A stretch of DNA of 49,626 nt from CAYLSO01 sp964386525 (GTDB lineage Bacteria; Eisenbacteria; RBG-16-71-46; DASYSL01): assembly GCA_964386525.1 (NCBI GenBank), contig CAYLSO010000008.1, positions 1 through 49,626 of the forward strand, given 5' to 3'. The notes beneath the pieces were generated by a model, which ran no database searches, had not been told where the DNA came from, and saw only the letters and a list, made by a program, of their open reading frames with translations. Every line of letters starts with the position of its first letter. The stretch's first letter is position 1. Both the position numbers and the translations under genes were made by a program. Positions 1 to 7,582 of this stretch are shown one piece after another.

Positions 1-2
1 AG

Positions 3-1652
3 CACGCCCTGGTGCTGGCGCAACGGCTCGGCGGGAGCGCCGCCGCGCACCGGGCGCTGGAGGAGGTCGAGTATCGCTGGAACGAGATGCTCGGCGCGAT
101 CGAGGTCGAGACCCCGGACGACTCGTTCGACCTGGTCATGAACCGCTGGCTGCTCTACCAGGCGGTGAGCTCGAGGCTGTGGGGCCGCACCGGATTCTTC
201 CAGCCGGGGGGCGCATACGGCTTCCGCGACCAGCTGCAGGATGTGATGGCGCTCGGCTTCGCGCGGCCGGACCTCTACCGCGAGCACCTGCTGCGCTGCG
301 CCGCCCGCCAGTTCAGCGAAGGGGACGTGCAGCACTGGTGGCACGAGCCCACGGGCCGCGGCGTGCGCAGCCGCTGCTCCGACGACCTGCTGTGGCTGCC
401 GTACGCGGTGGTCCACTATCTGAAGTGCACCGGCGACCGGGCCGTGCTCGACGTGCCCGTGGCCTTCCTGGAGGCGCCCGCGCTCCTGCCCGGCGAGCTC
501 GAGGCCTACGGTCAACCCGCGGTGGCCGGCCAGGGCGGGACTCTCTACGAGCACTGCATCCGCGCCATCGAGGGCCGCTTGCCCATCGGCCCGCACGGTC
601 TCCCGCTGATCGGCACCGGGGACTGGAATGACGGCATGAACCGGGTCGGGCATCAGGGCCGCGGCGAGAGCGTGTGGCTGGGCTGGTTCCTCTCGAAGAT
701 CCTGCACGACTTCGCCGCCATCGTGGACGCGCGCGGGGACCCCGAGCGCGCCGCCCGCTGGCGCGGCGAACGCGAGCGGATGGGCGCCATGCTCGAGCAG
801 GCGTGGGACGGCGCCTGGTATCGCCGCGCCTACTGCGACGACGGCACCCCGCTGGGCTCCGCCCAGGCCCAGGAATGCCGGATCGATGCGATCTCGCAGA
901 GCTGGGCCGTGCTCTCCGGCGCCGCGCCGCTGGCCCGCGCCGAGCGCGCCATGGACGCGGTTCGCATGCAGCTGGTGCGGCGCGACGCCGGCGTGATCCA
1001 GCTGCTCGCGCCGCCCTTCGACCAGTCGCCGCTCGACCCCGGGTACATCAAGGGCTACGTGCCGGGGGTGCGCGAGAACGGCGGCCAGTACACCCACGCC
1101 GCGCTCTGGACGGTGATGGCGATCGCGCATCTCGGCAGCGGCGACGAGGCGGTCGAGCTCTTCCACATGCTGAATCCGATCAACCACACCCGCACCCCTG
1201 CCGACGTCGACCGCTACAAGGTGGAGCCCTACGTGGTGGCGGCCGATGTCTACACTCACCCGGCGCACATCGGCCGCGGCGGCTGGACCTGGTACACCGG
1301 CTCGGCCGCCTGGATGTACCGGCTCGGGCTCGAGTCGATCCTCGGACTCAGGCGCCGGGGCCGGTGCTTTGCCATCGCACCGTGCGTTCCCGGGTCGTGG
1401 GACGGCTTCGTCGTGCGGTGGCGCCATGGGCAGAGCCTCTACGAGATCAGCGTGGAGAATCCCGGGCGCCGGAGCCGCGGTGTCGCCGAAGCGGTGCTGG
1501 ACGGCGCCCGGGTCGACGCCCGGGCGATCCCGCTGGTCGACGACGGCGCGGTGCACCGACTGCGCGTGGTGATGGGCGAGCCCACGCCCGAGGTCACCCC
1601 GCTGCCGGCGGTCGAAAGCCGGCTTTCATTGGGGAATCCGCGGGAGATCTGA
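3..1652 (+). CDS. GH94 / cyclic beta-1,2-glucan synthase-type glycoside phosphorylase, 3' part
   Basis: The reading frame is open from the window edge, so the N-terminus lies upstream and about 549 residues are visible. Motifs match the C-terminal catalytic half of NdvB-like proteins and GH94 phosphorylases: NRWLLYQ, YGFRDQLQDVMAL, then GTGDWNDGMNRVG (the DWND near visible residue 204 carries the catalytic acid Asp in GH94), and GGWTWYTGSAAWMYR near the end. GH94 enzymes phosphorolyse beta-glucosidic bonds; in NdvB the domain sets the chain length of periplasmic cyclic glucan. Without the N-terminal part I cannot tell whether this is a full NdvB (about 2,800 residues with GT84) or a stand-alone phosphorylase; the sequence around QLQDVMAL favours the NdvB-like group. 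The gene ends before a short intergenic region with a promoter-like -10 and a terminator. Confidence 0.85.
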   Translation, partial: HALVLAQRLGGSAAAHRALEEVEYRWNEMLGAIEVETPDDSFDLVMNRWLLYQAVSSRLWGRTGFFQPGGAYGFRDQLQDVMALGFARPDLYREHLLRCAARQFSEGDVQHWWHEPTGRGVRSRCSDDLLWLPYAVVHYLKCTGDRAVLDVPVAFLEAPALLPGELEAYGQPAVAGQGGTLYEHCIRAIEGRLPIGPHGLPLIGTGDWNDGMNRVGHQGRGESVWLGWFLSKILHDFAAIVDARGDPERAARWRGERERMGAMLEQAWDGAWYRRAYCDDGTPLGSAQAQECRIDAISQSWAVLSGAAPLARAERAMDAVRMQLVRRDAGVIQLLAPPFDQSPLDPGYIKGYVPGVRENGGQYTHAALWTVMAIAHLGSGDEAVELFHMLNPINHTRTPADVDRYKVEPYVVAADVYTHPAHIGRGGWTWYTGSAAWMYRLGLESILGLRRRGRCFAIAPCVPGSWDGFVVRWRHGQSLYEISVENPGRRSRGVAEAVLDGARVDARAIPLVDDGAVHRLRVVMGEPTPEVTPLPAVESRLSLGNPREI

Positions 1653-1702
1653 GCGGCGCGGGCTTCGCGGCGGGGTGACTAGCTTTCTTCCGGGGTTCGG
1701 TC

Positions 1703-1708
1703 TATACT
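1703..1708 (+). promoter_or_regulatory. Candidate sigma-70 -10 element (TATACT) upstream of csp
   Basis: TATACT lies about 50 bases after the GH94 stop codon. A matching -35 is weak (GTGACT sits too far upstream, at 1675-1680). Transcription would begin near 1715, about 180 bases before the cold-shock gene and only about 40 bases before the terminator at 1756-1783. It could therefore drive either a long csp leader or a very short RNA. Confidence 0.35.
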
Positions 1709-1755
1709 GGCTTTCGTCTTCGGTTGCCTGTCGATGTGTCGTCGACGTCCAGATT

Positions 1756-1783
1756 CCGCCAGAGACCTTTCTGGCGGTTTTTT
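1756..1783 (+). terminator. Intrinsic terminator between GH94 gene and csp
   Basis: A perfect 8-bp stem (CCGCCAGA / TCTGGCGG) with a 6-base loop is followed directly by six T residues. This is the clearest Rho-independent terminator in the window. It lies 100 bases after the GH94 stop and 114 bases before the csp start, so it can end the GH94 transcript, end a short independent RNA, or attenuate the csp leader. Confidence 0.85.
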
Positions 1784-1896
1784 GTTGGTCGGCCACCCGC
1801 GATCGATCGAAGCAACGGTCACGGAGACCGGACGTCGCCGCGACGTGATACGCGGCAAGTGCGGGTCTTCGGACCCGGATACAACAGGAGTTTCAA

Positions 1897-2097
1897 GTGG
1901 CTAGTGGCACCGTGAAGTGGTTCAACGAGGCGAAGGGCTTTGGCTTCATCTCCCAGACGGACGGCGAGGACGTGTTCGTCCACTTCTCCGCCATCGCCGG
2001 CGACGGGTTCAAGACGCTCGCCGAGGGCGAGGCCCTCGAGTTCGACGTGACGCGCGGCCCGAAGGGGCTACAGGCGGCGAACGTCCGCAAGGCCTAA
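1897..2097 (+). CDS. cspA: Cold-shock protein, CspA family
   Basis: This 66-residue protein is a single cold-shock (OB-fold) domain, the usual full length. RNP1 is KGFGFI (residues 13-18) and RNP2 is VFVHF (26-30), the aromatic strands that bind single-stranded RNA and DNA; in the family they act as RNA chaperones or antiterminators. The start is GTG, supported by AGGAG six bases upstream; the protein MASGTVKWFN starts exactly where family members do. The unusually long leader, with a terminator inside it, fits the general habit of csp genes to be controlled through the 5' UTR. A strong hairpin follows the gene, so it is monocistronic. Confidence 0.97.
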   Translation: MASGTVKWFNEAKGFGFISQTDGEDVFVHFSAIAGDGFKTLAEGEALEFDVTRGPKGLQAANVRKA

Positions 2098-2118
2098 GAC
2101 GCCCGAGGCACCACCTCG

Positions 2119-2163
2119 CGCCGGGGGGGGCGGCGTCCGCAAGGACGCCGCCCCTGGCGTTTT
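2119..2163 (+). terminator. Terminator after csp
   Basis: An 11-12 bp GC stem (GGGCGGCGTCC / GGACGCCGCCC, 2128-2153) closes on a GCAA tetraloop. An outer CGCC/GGCG pairing (2119-2122 with 2156-2159) extends it, and TTTT follows. It starts 21 bases after the csp stop codon. Confidence 0.8.
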
Positions 2164-2595
2164 CCATCGGGCTCCTGCAGATGCGACCTCCTTCCCGGTC
2201 GAGGCGATGGCGCCCCGTCCAGTTGGGCGATTCGGGCCGGGCCCGGCGGGCGCCCCGACGATTCGGCTTCGCCCACGCCCCCCGGGGTGTTAGAGTCCTC
2301 GCCGCGAAGCACCCCGCCTCTTCGCGGCTTCCCCCGGGAAGCCGATAGCGCGCGTTCCTGCTTTCCGGCCGGCAAAGGACCGCGCCTCCAGCTCCGGAAC
2401 GGCCGCGAGACCCACCCTCGCGCACCCCGAATGCGCCCGTGGGGTTCGCCCCGCAGACGGCCCCGCCAGGCAGCCGTCTCCTGCGGGTGCGCGACGTCTC
2501 CCACGAGGTCGTCCGGAGGGCGGGGGTCGTGCGGTGAACCGGAGCGGAAACAGACAAAGCGGCACCGGCAGCGCGCCGGCGCCAAGGAGGCCACC
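2164..2595 (+). other. Long gene-free leader upstream of the STAS gene with competing hairpins
   Basis: No coding region has a start site or homology here. A -10-like TTAGAG sits at about 2290. Two strong hairpins share bases and so exclude each other: GCCGCGAAG/CTTCGCGGC (2301-2309 with 2320-2328) and CGGCTTCC/GGAAGCCG (2325-2332 with 2337-2344). I could not match the region to RNase P, tmRNA, SRP RNA or a riboswitch. Confidence 0.4.
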
Positions 2596-2964
2596 ATGAA
2601 GCACATCAGCGTCAAGCAAGTAGGTCCGGTCGTGGTGCTCAAGCCGCGCGGCAACCTCATGGGCGGGAATGAATGCGATGAGTTGCGGATGGCCGCCGAG
2701 GAGGCCGGGAAGCAGGGCCCCCTGAGCCTGGTGATCGACCTACAGGGGGTCGAGTACATCAATTCCAGCGGGATCGGCGAATTGGTGGGGCTCTACACGA
2801 GCTACAAGAAGCGCGGCGGCGGGGCGGTCCTCGCCAATCTCCACAAGAAGGTGAAGGACCTCCTCGTCCTTCTCCACCTGGTACGCGTCTTCGACATCTA
2901 CGAGAGCGAGGAGGAGGCTGTCGCGAGCTTTGCGGCCGCACGGCCCGAGCCCCAGGCCTCCTAG
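2596..2964 (+). CDS. STAS-domain anti-sigma factor antagonist (SpoIIAA/RsbV-like)
   Basis: The protein is 122 residues and consists of one STAS domain. The phosphorylation motif reads YINSSGIGELVGLY, with Ser58 at the position of the serine phosphorylated in SpoIIAA. In the family, the unphosphorylated form binds an anti-sigma kinase and releases its sigma factor or response regulator. The start is ATG with a perfect AAGGAGG five bases upstream. An in-frame opening continues upstream, but its codons do not look coding. No partner kinase, phosphatase or sigma factor is adjacent, so the target is unknown; the ECF sigma gene at 38 kb has its own zinc-finger anti-sigma factor and is an unlikely partner. 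Confidence 0.9.
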   Translation: MKHISVKQVGPVVVLKPRGNLMGGNECDELRMAAEEAGKQGPLSLVIDLQGVEYINSSGIGELVGLYTSYKKRGGGAVLANLHKKVKDLLVLLHLVRVFDIYESEEEAVASFAAARPEPQAS

Positions 2965-3108
2965 CGGACGGGGCGGCGGCCTGATTCGCACCGCCGGCCG
3001 ACCGCCGAACGGAACTGCGACCCCGTCGCCCGGTGGCCCACCGTCCGGGGGGCTTCGTCGGGCACCGGTCCCGTCTCTGCGGTTCGGTGGTGCTAAACGG
3101 ACTTTACC

Positions 3109-3136
3109 TAGACTTGTATGACGCCCGTCATATAAT
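3109..3136 (+). promoter_or_regulatory. Sigma-70 promoter with an internal palindromic operator
   Basis: The -35 is TAGACT (3109-3114), the spacer 16 bases, and the -10 a perfect TATAAT (3131-3136). The spacer holds a 7-bp inverted repeat, TATGACG-CC-CGTCATA (3117-3132), which overlaps the start of the -10. A protein bound there would block RNA polymerase. The promoter lies about 100 bases before the DUF4114 gene. Confidence 0.7.
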
Positions 3137-3241
3137 TCGCTGGCCTTCGACCGCGCCAACCCCCATCATCATCGGTCAAGCCATCCTGGCGCTCGGCGGC
3201 AGGCGCCGAAGCCTCACCCGGTGGCGTGAAGGGAGTCGCTT

Positions 3242-3949
3242 ATGTATCGCAACGTTACTCGGATGGCCGCAATCGCCGGGGCGATCGTACTGCTCGGCCT
3301 CGCTGCCGCTTCCACGGCCGGAGCCTATTCCCTGCGCATCCCGCAGGTGACCATCGGAAGCTCGTCCGAAACCACCCTGCAGGCCTATCTCAACGGCGTC
3401 GGCGAGAGCATCACCGTCGCCACCGACCAGGCGGACGTGCAGGTGCTGACCACGGACGTCTCCGGGAACGTCCTGTTCACGCTGATGCTCGAGATCGCCG
3501 GCAACGCCAACGGCAACGCGATCGGCATCTACAACGCGGATCAGGCGATTCCCGCCACGTTCCCGGTCTTCCCCGGCAGCGCCGGGCCGGGCTACTTCGC
3601 CGTCGTTAGCTTCCAGTCGGGCGGCAACCTCGTGGTGAATCTCTTCAACAGCAGCGCCGGTCTCGTCAGCTCCAACTCCTACGGCGGCGTGAACGCCTCG
3701 GCCTTCGGCTTCTACCTCTCCGGCCCGGGCGGCACCTTCTACTCGGAGGACGGGCGCAACGCCGGCGGGGCCGCGCAGGCCCTCATGTTCGCGGGCACGG
3801 GAGTCAATTTCGGCCAGTGGTGGATGGCGTGGGAAGACCAGCAGGCCGGCGACCGCGACTTCAACGACGCGGTGCTCCTGCTCGAATCGGTGGCCCCGGT
3901 GCCGACGCAGACGAAGAGCTGGGGTGGTGTGAAGGCTTTGTACCGGTAA
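3242..3949 (+). CDS. Secreted DUF4114-domain protein with C-terminal WGxxKxLYR signature
   Basis: The protein is 235 residues. It has a signal peptide (positive MYRNVTR, hydrophobic residues 8-26, cleavage near AGA-YS). The C-terminal half carries the DUF4114 hallmark, WWMAWEDQQAGDRDFNDAVL, an acidic segment resembling calcium-binding sites in exported proteins. The last residues read KSWGGVKALYR and stop; this ending recurs in two other secreted proteins of the window (5172-5924 and 21760-22410). The start is ATG with AAGGGA seven bases upstream. Its own promoter with an operator-like palindrome and a strong terminator make it monocistronic. Function is unknown; an extracellular or surface-attached role is inferred. 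Confidence 0.85.
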   Translation: MYRNVTRMAAIAGAIVLLGLAAASTAGAYSLRIPQVTIGSSSETTLQAYLNGVGESITVATDQADVQVLTTDVSGNVLFTLMLEIAGNANGNAIGIYNADQAIPATFPVFPGSAGPGYFAVVSFQSGGNLVVNLFNSSAGLVSSNSYGGVNASAFGFYLSGPGGTFYSEDGRNAGGAAQALMFAGTGVNFGQWWMAWEDQQAGDRDFNDAVLLLESVAPVPTQTKSWGGVKALYR

Positions 3950-3974
3950 TCGCCGCAAGCTTCGCGACTCGGAG

Positions 3975-4011
3975 CCGGCGCTGGCGCGACCCGCCAGCGC
4001 CGGTTTGTCTT
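3975..4011. terminator. Terminator between convergent genes
   Basis: A perfect 12-bp stem (CCGGCGCTGGCG / CGCCAGCGCCGG) with a 5-base loop is followed on the plus strand by TTTGTCTT. It serves the DUF4114 gene and, being symmetric, may also stop transcription of the convergent barrel gene. Confidence 0.85.
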
Positions 4012-4024
4012 CCCCCCCGGGGGC

Positions 4025-4780
4025 TTAGAACCGGACGCCGGCGCCGAAGGTCAAGCTGGTGCGGTCCAGCGAGTACTTGCTGCTCGGGAAGTAGACCTGG
4101 ATGTTGCCGATGCCGTTGCGCACGTCGTAGGGGCCGTAGCTCATCTCCCCGGCGTACCAGTACTGCGCCGCCGCCTCGGCGAAGAACCGCGAGCGCAGCG
4201 GCCAGGTGGCCGCGCCCTCCGCCAGGAAGCCGAACCGGGTGTCGGAGTTGCCCGGGAACTCGGTCCAGTCGTCGCGGGCCCGCACCTCGGCGCTGGTGAG
4301 CGCCGGCCCGAGACCGATCCGCACCACGGAACCCAGCGGCCGGTAGGCGATCAGCGCCGCGTAGCGCGTGGACGAGGCTTCGAGGGAGAGCTGCACGCGG
4401 TAGAGGACTTGCCGCACGCCGTAGGCGCTCACCTCCTCTTCGCCGCGTACGAGGCCGCGCACCTCCCATTCCGGAGCCAGGGCGTAGCCTAGGGCGACGC
4501 CGTACGCCCAGCGCCCGCCCTCGCTGACCGGGGTCGGGCGCGACTGGTCGCCGCCGCTGCCGTCCGCCAGCGGGAAGTAGTCGTCGGCCAGCGTGGCGGC
4601 ACGCAGCGCGCTCTCGAAATCCTGCCCCGGATTGCCCAGGTTGACGCTCCCGAAGAGGGTCAGGCTGACGCGCTGGTCTTCGGGCAGCGGCCCGGCGGCG
4701 CCGGCCGCTGCCGCGGGCAGACCCGCCAGCAGCGCCACCCCGGCACCCACGGCGATCCACCTCACACTGCGGGCACGCAT
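4025..4780 (-). CDS. Probable outer-membrane beta-barrel protein
   Basis: The 251-residue protein has a signal peptide (RWIAVGAGVALLAGLPAAAAGA), followed by alternating polar/hydrophobic stretches typical of amphipathic strands (for example WAYGVALGYALAPEWEVRGLV, VVRIGLGPALTSAEVRARD, FFAEAAAQYWYAGEM). It ends with ...LTFGAGVRF; a terminal phenylalanine after an amphipathic strand is the usual outer-membrane targeting signal for the BAM machinery. I recognise no specific family and suspect an 8-10 stranded barrel of unknown function. It is a single gene, divergent from the secreted protein at 5172 and convergent with the DUF4114 gene. Confidence 0.7.
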   Translation of the reverse strand: MRARSVRWIAVGAGVALLAGLPAAAAGAAGPLPEDQRVSLTLFGSVNLGNPGQDFESALRAATLADDYFPLADGSGGDQSRPTPVSEGGRWAYGVALGYALAPEWEVRGLVRGEEEVSAYGVRQVLYRVQLSLEASSTRYAALIAYRPLGSVVRIGLGPALTSAEVRARDDWTEFPGNSDTRFGFLAEGAATWPLRSRFFAEAAAQYWYAGEMSYGPYDVRNGIGNIQVYFPSSKYSLDRTSLTFGAGVRF

Positions 4781-5171
4781 GGGTTTGCCACTCCTTCCTC
4801 ACGGCTGGTGGTCGACACGGCGGCTACGAAAAGCGCGGCGCCGGGCAGTGCCGGTGCGCCGCGATCGCGAAGGCGGGGAGAACCAGTCATCGGACGTCCT
4901 CAGTGGGCGGCGCTGCGGAGCCGCCCCTGAGCCGTCCCGGTGTGGGCGGACGATAGCGCCGGTGCGGGCGCGACACAAGCGTCGGGTCGGCACCGTGTTG
5001 CGGCCGCGACGCCGGGGGCGCCTGCCGCCCGAGTTGCCTGACACCAAACTCGAGGATTTCGGCCAAGTCGGGCTCCGGGTCGATTCGCAGTTGTTGACGC
5101 CCCCCGGTCGGGCTAGAATCCCATCGCTTACCGGGCCGCACTCTCCACCCATCTCCCAACAGGAGGTCACC
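4781..5171. other. Divergent intergenic region
   Basis: About 390 bases separate the barrel gene from the secreted-protein gene. I see no gene. It holds a bulged 12-bp hairpin (CTCAG-GGGCGGC paired with GCCGCCC-CTGAG, 4899-4931) without a T tract, and the promoter of the rightward gene near its end. Confidence 0.5.
5091..5119 (+). promoter_or_regulatory. Candidate promoter of the secreted protein at 5172
   Basis: The -10 is TAGAAT (5114-5119). TTGACG (5094-5099) would leave a short 14-base spacer, whereas TTGTTG (5091-5096) leaves 17. Transcription would start about 45 bases before the ATG. Confidence 0.5.
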
Positions 5172-5924
5172 ATGAGAAACGTTGCGACCATTGCTCTCAC
5201 GGCGGTCGTGGCATCCCTGGCCGTCGTCTCGCTCTGCTCCGTCGCCGGCGCCCAGGTGCCGTTGACGGGGTACGGCGTTCCGGCCGCCGAGAACTTCAAC
5301 ACGCTGGCTTCGACGGGCACCAGCTCGGTCGTGCCGACCGGTTGGGCGTTCCTGGAGACCGGTACCAACGCCAACGCCTTGTACTCGGCGGGCACCGGCA
5401 GCAACAACGCCGCGGATACCTACAGCTTCGGCGCGGCCCTGAGCGCGGAGCGCGCGTTCGGCGGGCTGCGCAGCGGCACTCTCGTCCCCACCATCGGCGC
5501 GTCGTTCGTGAACAGCATCGGCGGACCCATCGGCCGGCTCGACATCGAGTACGTCGGCGAGGAGTGGCGTCTCGGCACTCTCGGCCGCCTGGACAAGCTG
5601 GATTTCCAGTACAGCCTCAATGCCGTGAGCCTCAACACGGGCACCTGGACCGACGTGGACGCGCTGGACTTCATCGCGCCCGTGACGGGACCAACGATCG
5701 GCGCGTTGGACGGCAACGCCGCCGCCAACCGCACGCTGATCTCGGCGGCCATCTCGGGGCTATCGCTCGCACCGACCGCAGTGATCTGGATCCGCTGGAC
5801 GGACTTCGACGGGACCGGCGCCGACGACGGTCTCGGCGTGGACGATTTCCAGATCATCCCGCGCGAGCCGCCGGTGCCGGTGGTACCCGTCACGCTGGGC
5901 GCGGTGAAGGGCACGTATCGGTAG
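5172..5924 (+). CDS. Secreted protein of unknown function with C-terminal GxVKxxYR signature
   Basis: This 250-residue protein has a clear signal peptide (MRNVATIALTAVVASLAVVSLC, cleavage near VAGA-QV). The body resembles beta-sandwich modules found at the front of some exported nucleases and surface proteins: ENFNTLASTG, VPTGWAFLETGTNANALY, SAERAFGGLRSGTLVPTIGA, EEWRLGTLGRLDKLDFQYS, and an acidic end, WTDFDGTGADDGLGVDDF. I see no catalytic domain after it. It ends PVTLGAVKGTYR, a looser version of the ending seen at 3949 and 22410. The start is ATG with AGGAGG five bases upstream. It is monocistronic, with its own promoter and terminator. Confidence 0.8.
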   Translation: MRNVATIALTAVVASLAVVSLCSVAGAQVPLTGYGVPAAENFNTLASTGTSSVVPTGWAFLETGTNANALYSAGTGSNNAADTYSFGAALSAERAFGGLRSGTLVPTIGASFVNSIGGPIGRLDIEYVGEEWRLGTLGRLDKLDFQYSLNAVSLNTGTWTDVDALDFIAPVTGPTIGALDGNAAANRTLISAAISGLSLAPTAVIWIRWTDFDGTGADDGLGVDDFQIIPREPPVPVVPVTLGAVKGTYR

Positions 5925-5969
5925 CACGAACGGCGGACGCACCAGCGTCCACCGCCCTGCAAAGCACGG

Positions 5970-6005
5970 GCGCCGGGTCCCTCGGGATCCGGCGCTCGGT
6001 GTTTT
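5970..6005 (+). terminator. Terminator after the secreted protein gene
   Basis: An 11-bp stem (GCGCCGGGTCC with GGATCCGGCGC, one G-U pair) on a CTCG tetraloop is followed by TCGGTGTTTT. It starts 46 bases after the stop codon and faces the convergent peroxidase gene. Confidence 0.65.
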
Positions 6006-6049
6006 CAGGCCAGGCAGGTGCGGCCGCGGCCGCGCGCGTCGGGACCCGA

Positions 6050-7081
6050 CTAGGTCCGCACCGGCTTCGGTGTGTTCTCGTTCGACGGCGGCAGGATGGG
6101 GTGGGTCACCTGCGGCTGCTCGCCGGTGAGCGCCTTGAGGAAGGCCACGACCTTGGCCGTCTCCTCCGGCGTCAGGGTGGCGTTGAGCTGCAGCTCGGCC
6201 ATGAGCTGCACGGCCTCGGCGATGGTCCAGCGGCTGCCGTCGTGCAGGTACGGCGCCGTCAACTGGACGTTGCGCAGCGTCGGGACCTTGAAGACCATCC
6301 TGTCCTTGGGATCCTTGGTGACGTCGAAGCGGCCTTGCGGCGAGGCCTTGGTCACGAACGGCTTGTAGACGCCGAATTTCTGGAAGGAACCGTTGCCCAC
6401 GCCCGGGCCGTTGTGGCAACTCGTGCAGCCCTTGTCCTTGAAGAGCTTGTAGCCCTCCATCTCCTCGGCGGTCAGCGCCGTGTCATCGCCGTAGAGCCAC
6501 TTGTCGAAGCGCGAGTTCGGCGTCACCAGCGTGGACTCGAAGGCGGCGATGGCGTCCTGCACCTGGGCGATGGCGATGGTGTCGGTGCCGTAGACCCCCT
6601 TGAACAGCGCCACGTACTCCGGCATCGACTGCAGCACCTGGTCGGCCAGATCGTGCGTCGAGGCCATCTCGCCGGGGTTGGCGATCGGGCCGCCGGCCTG
6701 CTCGACGAGGTCCTTGGCGCGCCCGTCCCAGAACTGGGCGACGGCGTACTTGGCGTTGAGCACGGTGGGCGAATTGATCGGTCCGAGCTGCCACTTGTGG
6801 CCGATCGAGCTGGGCAGCCCGTCGCTGCCGCCGAGGCCGAGGTTGTGGCAGGAATTGCAGCTGATGAAGCCCGACTTCGACAGCCGCGGCTCGAAGAAGA
6901 GCATCCTGCCGAGGTCCACCTTGGCCGAGCTGGTCACCACCGCGGCCTCGATCGGGCCGATGGGCTCGTCGGCGTGGACCAGCTTCAGCTCCCCCTTGGC
7001 GGGGCCTTCCGCCTTCTGCTGCGGGGCGCAGCCGGCGACGACCAGCAGACAGCAGACGGCGAGCGCGGCCAGGATTCTCAT
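6050..7081 (-). CDS. Lipoprotein di-haem cytochrome c peroxidase (CcpA/MauG family)
   Basis: The protein is 343 residues, normal for the family. It starts at the ATG giving MRILAALAVCCLLVVAGC, a lipoprotein signal with the lipidated cysteine at 18; AGGAGGG lies upstream. Two haem-binding motifs are present, CNSCH (75-79) and CTSCH (219-223). Family landmarks between and around them include SPTVLNAKYAVAQFWDGRAKDL, GPIANPGEM and VPTLRNVQLTAPYLHDG. These periplasmic enzymes reduce hydrogen peroxide to water using electrons from small c-type cytochromes or quinol. Lipidation would tether it to a membrane. It lies downstream of a multiheme cytochrome gene on the same strand, but with 500 bases between them, so shared transcription is uncertain. 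Confidence 0.93.
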   Translation of the reverse strand: MRILAALAVCCLLVVAGCAPQQKAEGPAKGELKLVHADEPIGPIEAAVVTSSAKVDLGRMLFFEPRLSKSGFISCNSCHNLGLGGSDGLPSSIGHKWQLGPINSPTVLNAKYAVAQFWDGRAKDLVEQAGGPIANPGEMASTHDLADQVLQSMPEYVALFKGVYGTDTIAIAQVQDAIAAFESTLVTPNSRFDKWLYGDDTALTAEEMEGYKLFKDKGCTSCHNGPGVGNGSFQKFGVYKPFVTKASPQGRFDVTKDPKDRMVFKVPTLRNVQLTAPYLHDGSRWTIAEAVQLMAELQLNATLTPEETAKVVAFLKALTGEQPQVTHPILPPSNENTPKPVRT

Positions 7082-7582
7082 CGCTTCCCTCCTGTCGAGG
7101 CGGGTCCGGACCGTGAGCGGGGCGCGGCCGGACTCGCGGGCGGGTGTCGGACTCAATCGCGTGGCGCCGACGGCGCGCGGGGCCACGCCGGCGGCGGATG
7201 ACGGCATGGTGCCACGGGGGGCGGAAAAGGTGAAGCGGGGATTGGCCCGCCGCTCGCGGCCTCACCGCCCCAAGAGCCGGTTCACCCTCTCCACCGACAG
7301 GTGCGCCACCGCCTGCGGCTCGATCACCAGCCGCCGCAGGGCCACGCTGTCGCGCTGCGCTCCCGGCGTGGGCTCGATGCGGTACCCCCCGTGGCGCGCC
7401 AGGTACGTCCGCCGGAGCAGGGGAAGCGACAGCAAGCGGATGTGAAAGACGGTTCCGACGTCCCGGGAGGGCGTATCCGGGCCCGAACAGGGGTGTCTAG
7501 CGGTGTGGGCACGGGAGCCACGCCCCCCGTGCCCACGGAACGTCCGGCGCCGCCAGGCGCGGACGGTGAACCGCGAATCGTC
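7082..7582. other. Intergenic region between peroxidase and multiheme cytochrome genes
   Basis: About 500 bases with no annotated gene. The part nearest the peroxidase should hold its promoter. The middle contains a reading frame with strong third-position G/C bias on the minus strand but no good start (separate entry at 7262-7435). Confidence 0.4.
7262..7435 (-). pseudogene. Possible small or decayed ORF
   Basis: On the minus strand a frame ending in TGA at 7262 reads ...LPLLRRTYLARHGGYRIE...VALRRLVIEPQAVAHLSVERVNRLLGR. Nearly every codon ends in G or C, as in real genes here, and the amino-acid mix is protein-like. The only nearby start is TTG (7435), without a ribosome site, and the bias fades upstream. 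It may be the remnant of a longer gene. I recognise no family. Confidence 0.25.

Noticed and set aside
2340..2390. Minus-strand segment GCCGGCCGGAAAGCAGG resembling the SRP RNA apical loop
   Set aside because: The order of the GGAA tetraloop and the symmetric internal loop does not match SRP RNA (CCGGAAGGNAGCAG), and flanking helices are absent.
5342..7201. A 619-codon plus-strand open frame crossing the secreted protein and the peroxidase
   Set aside because: It runs antisense to the peroxidase and out of frame with the secreted protein; it has no start site and no recognisable domain, and crosses a terminator.
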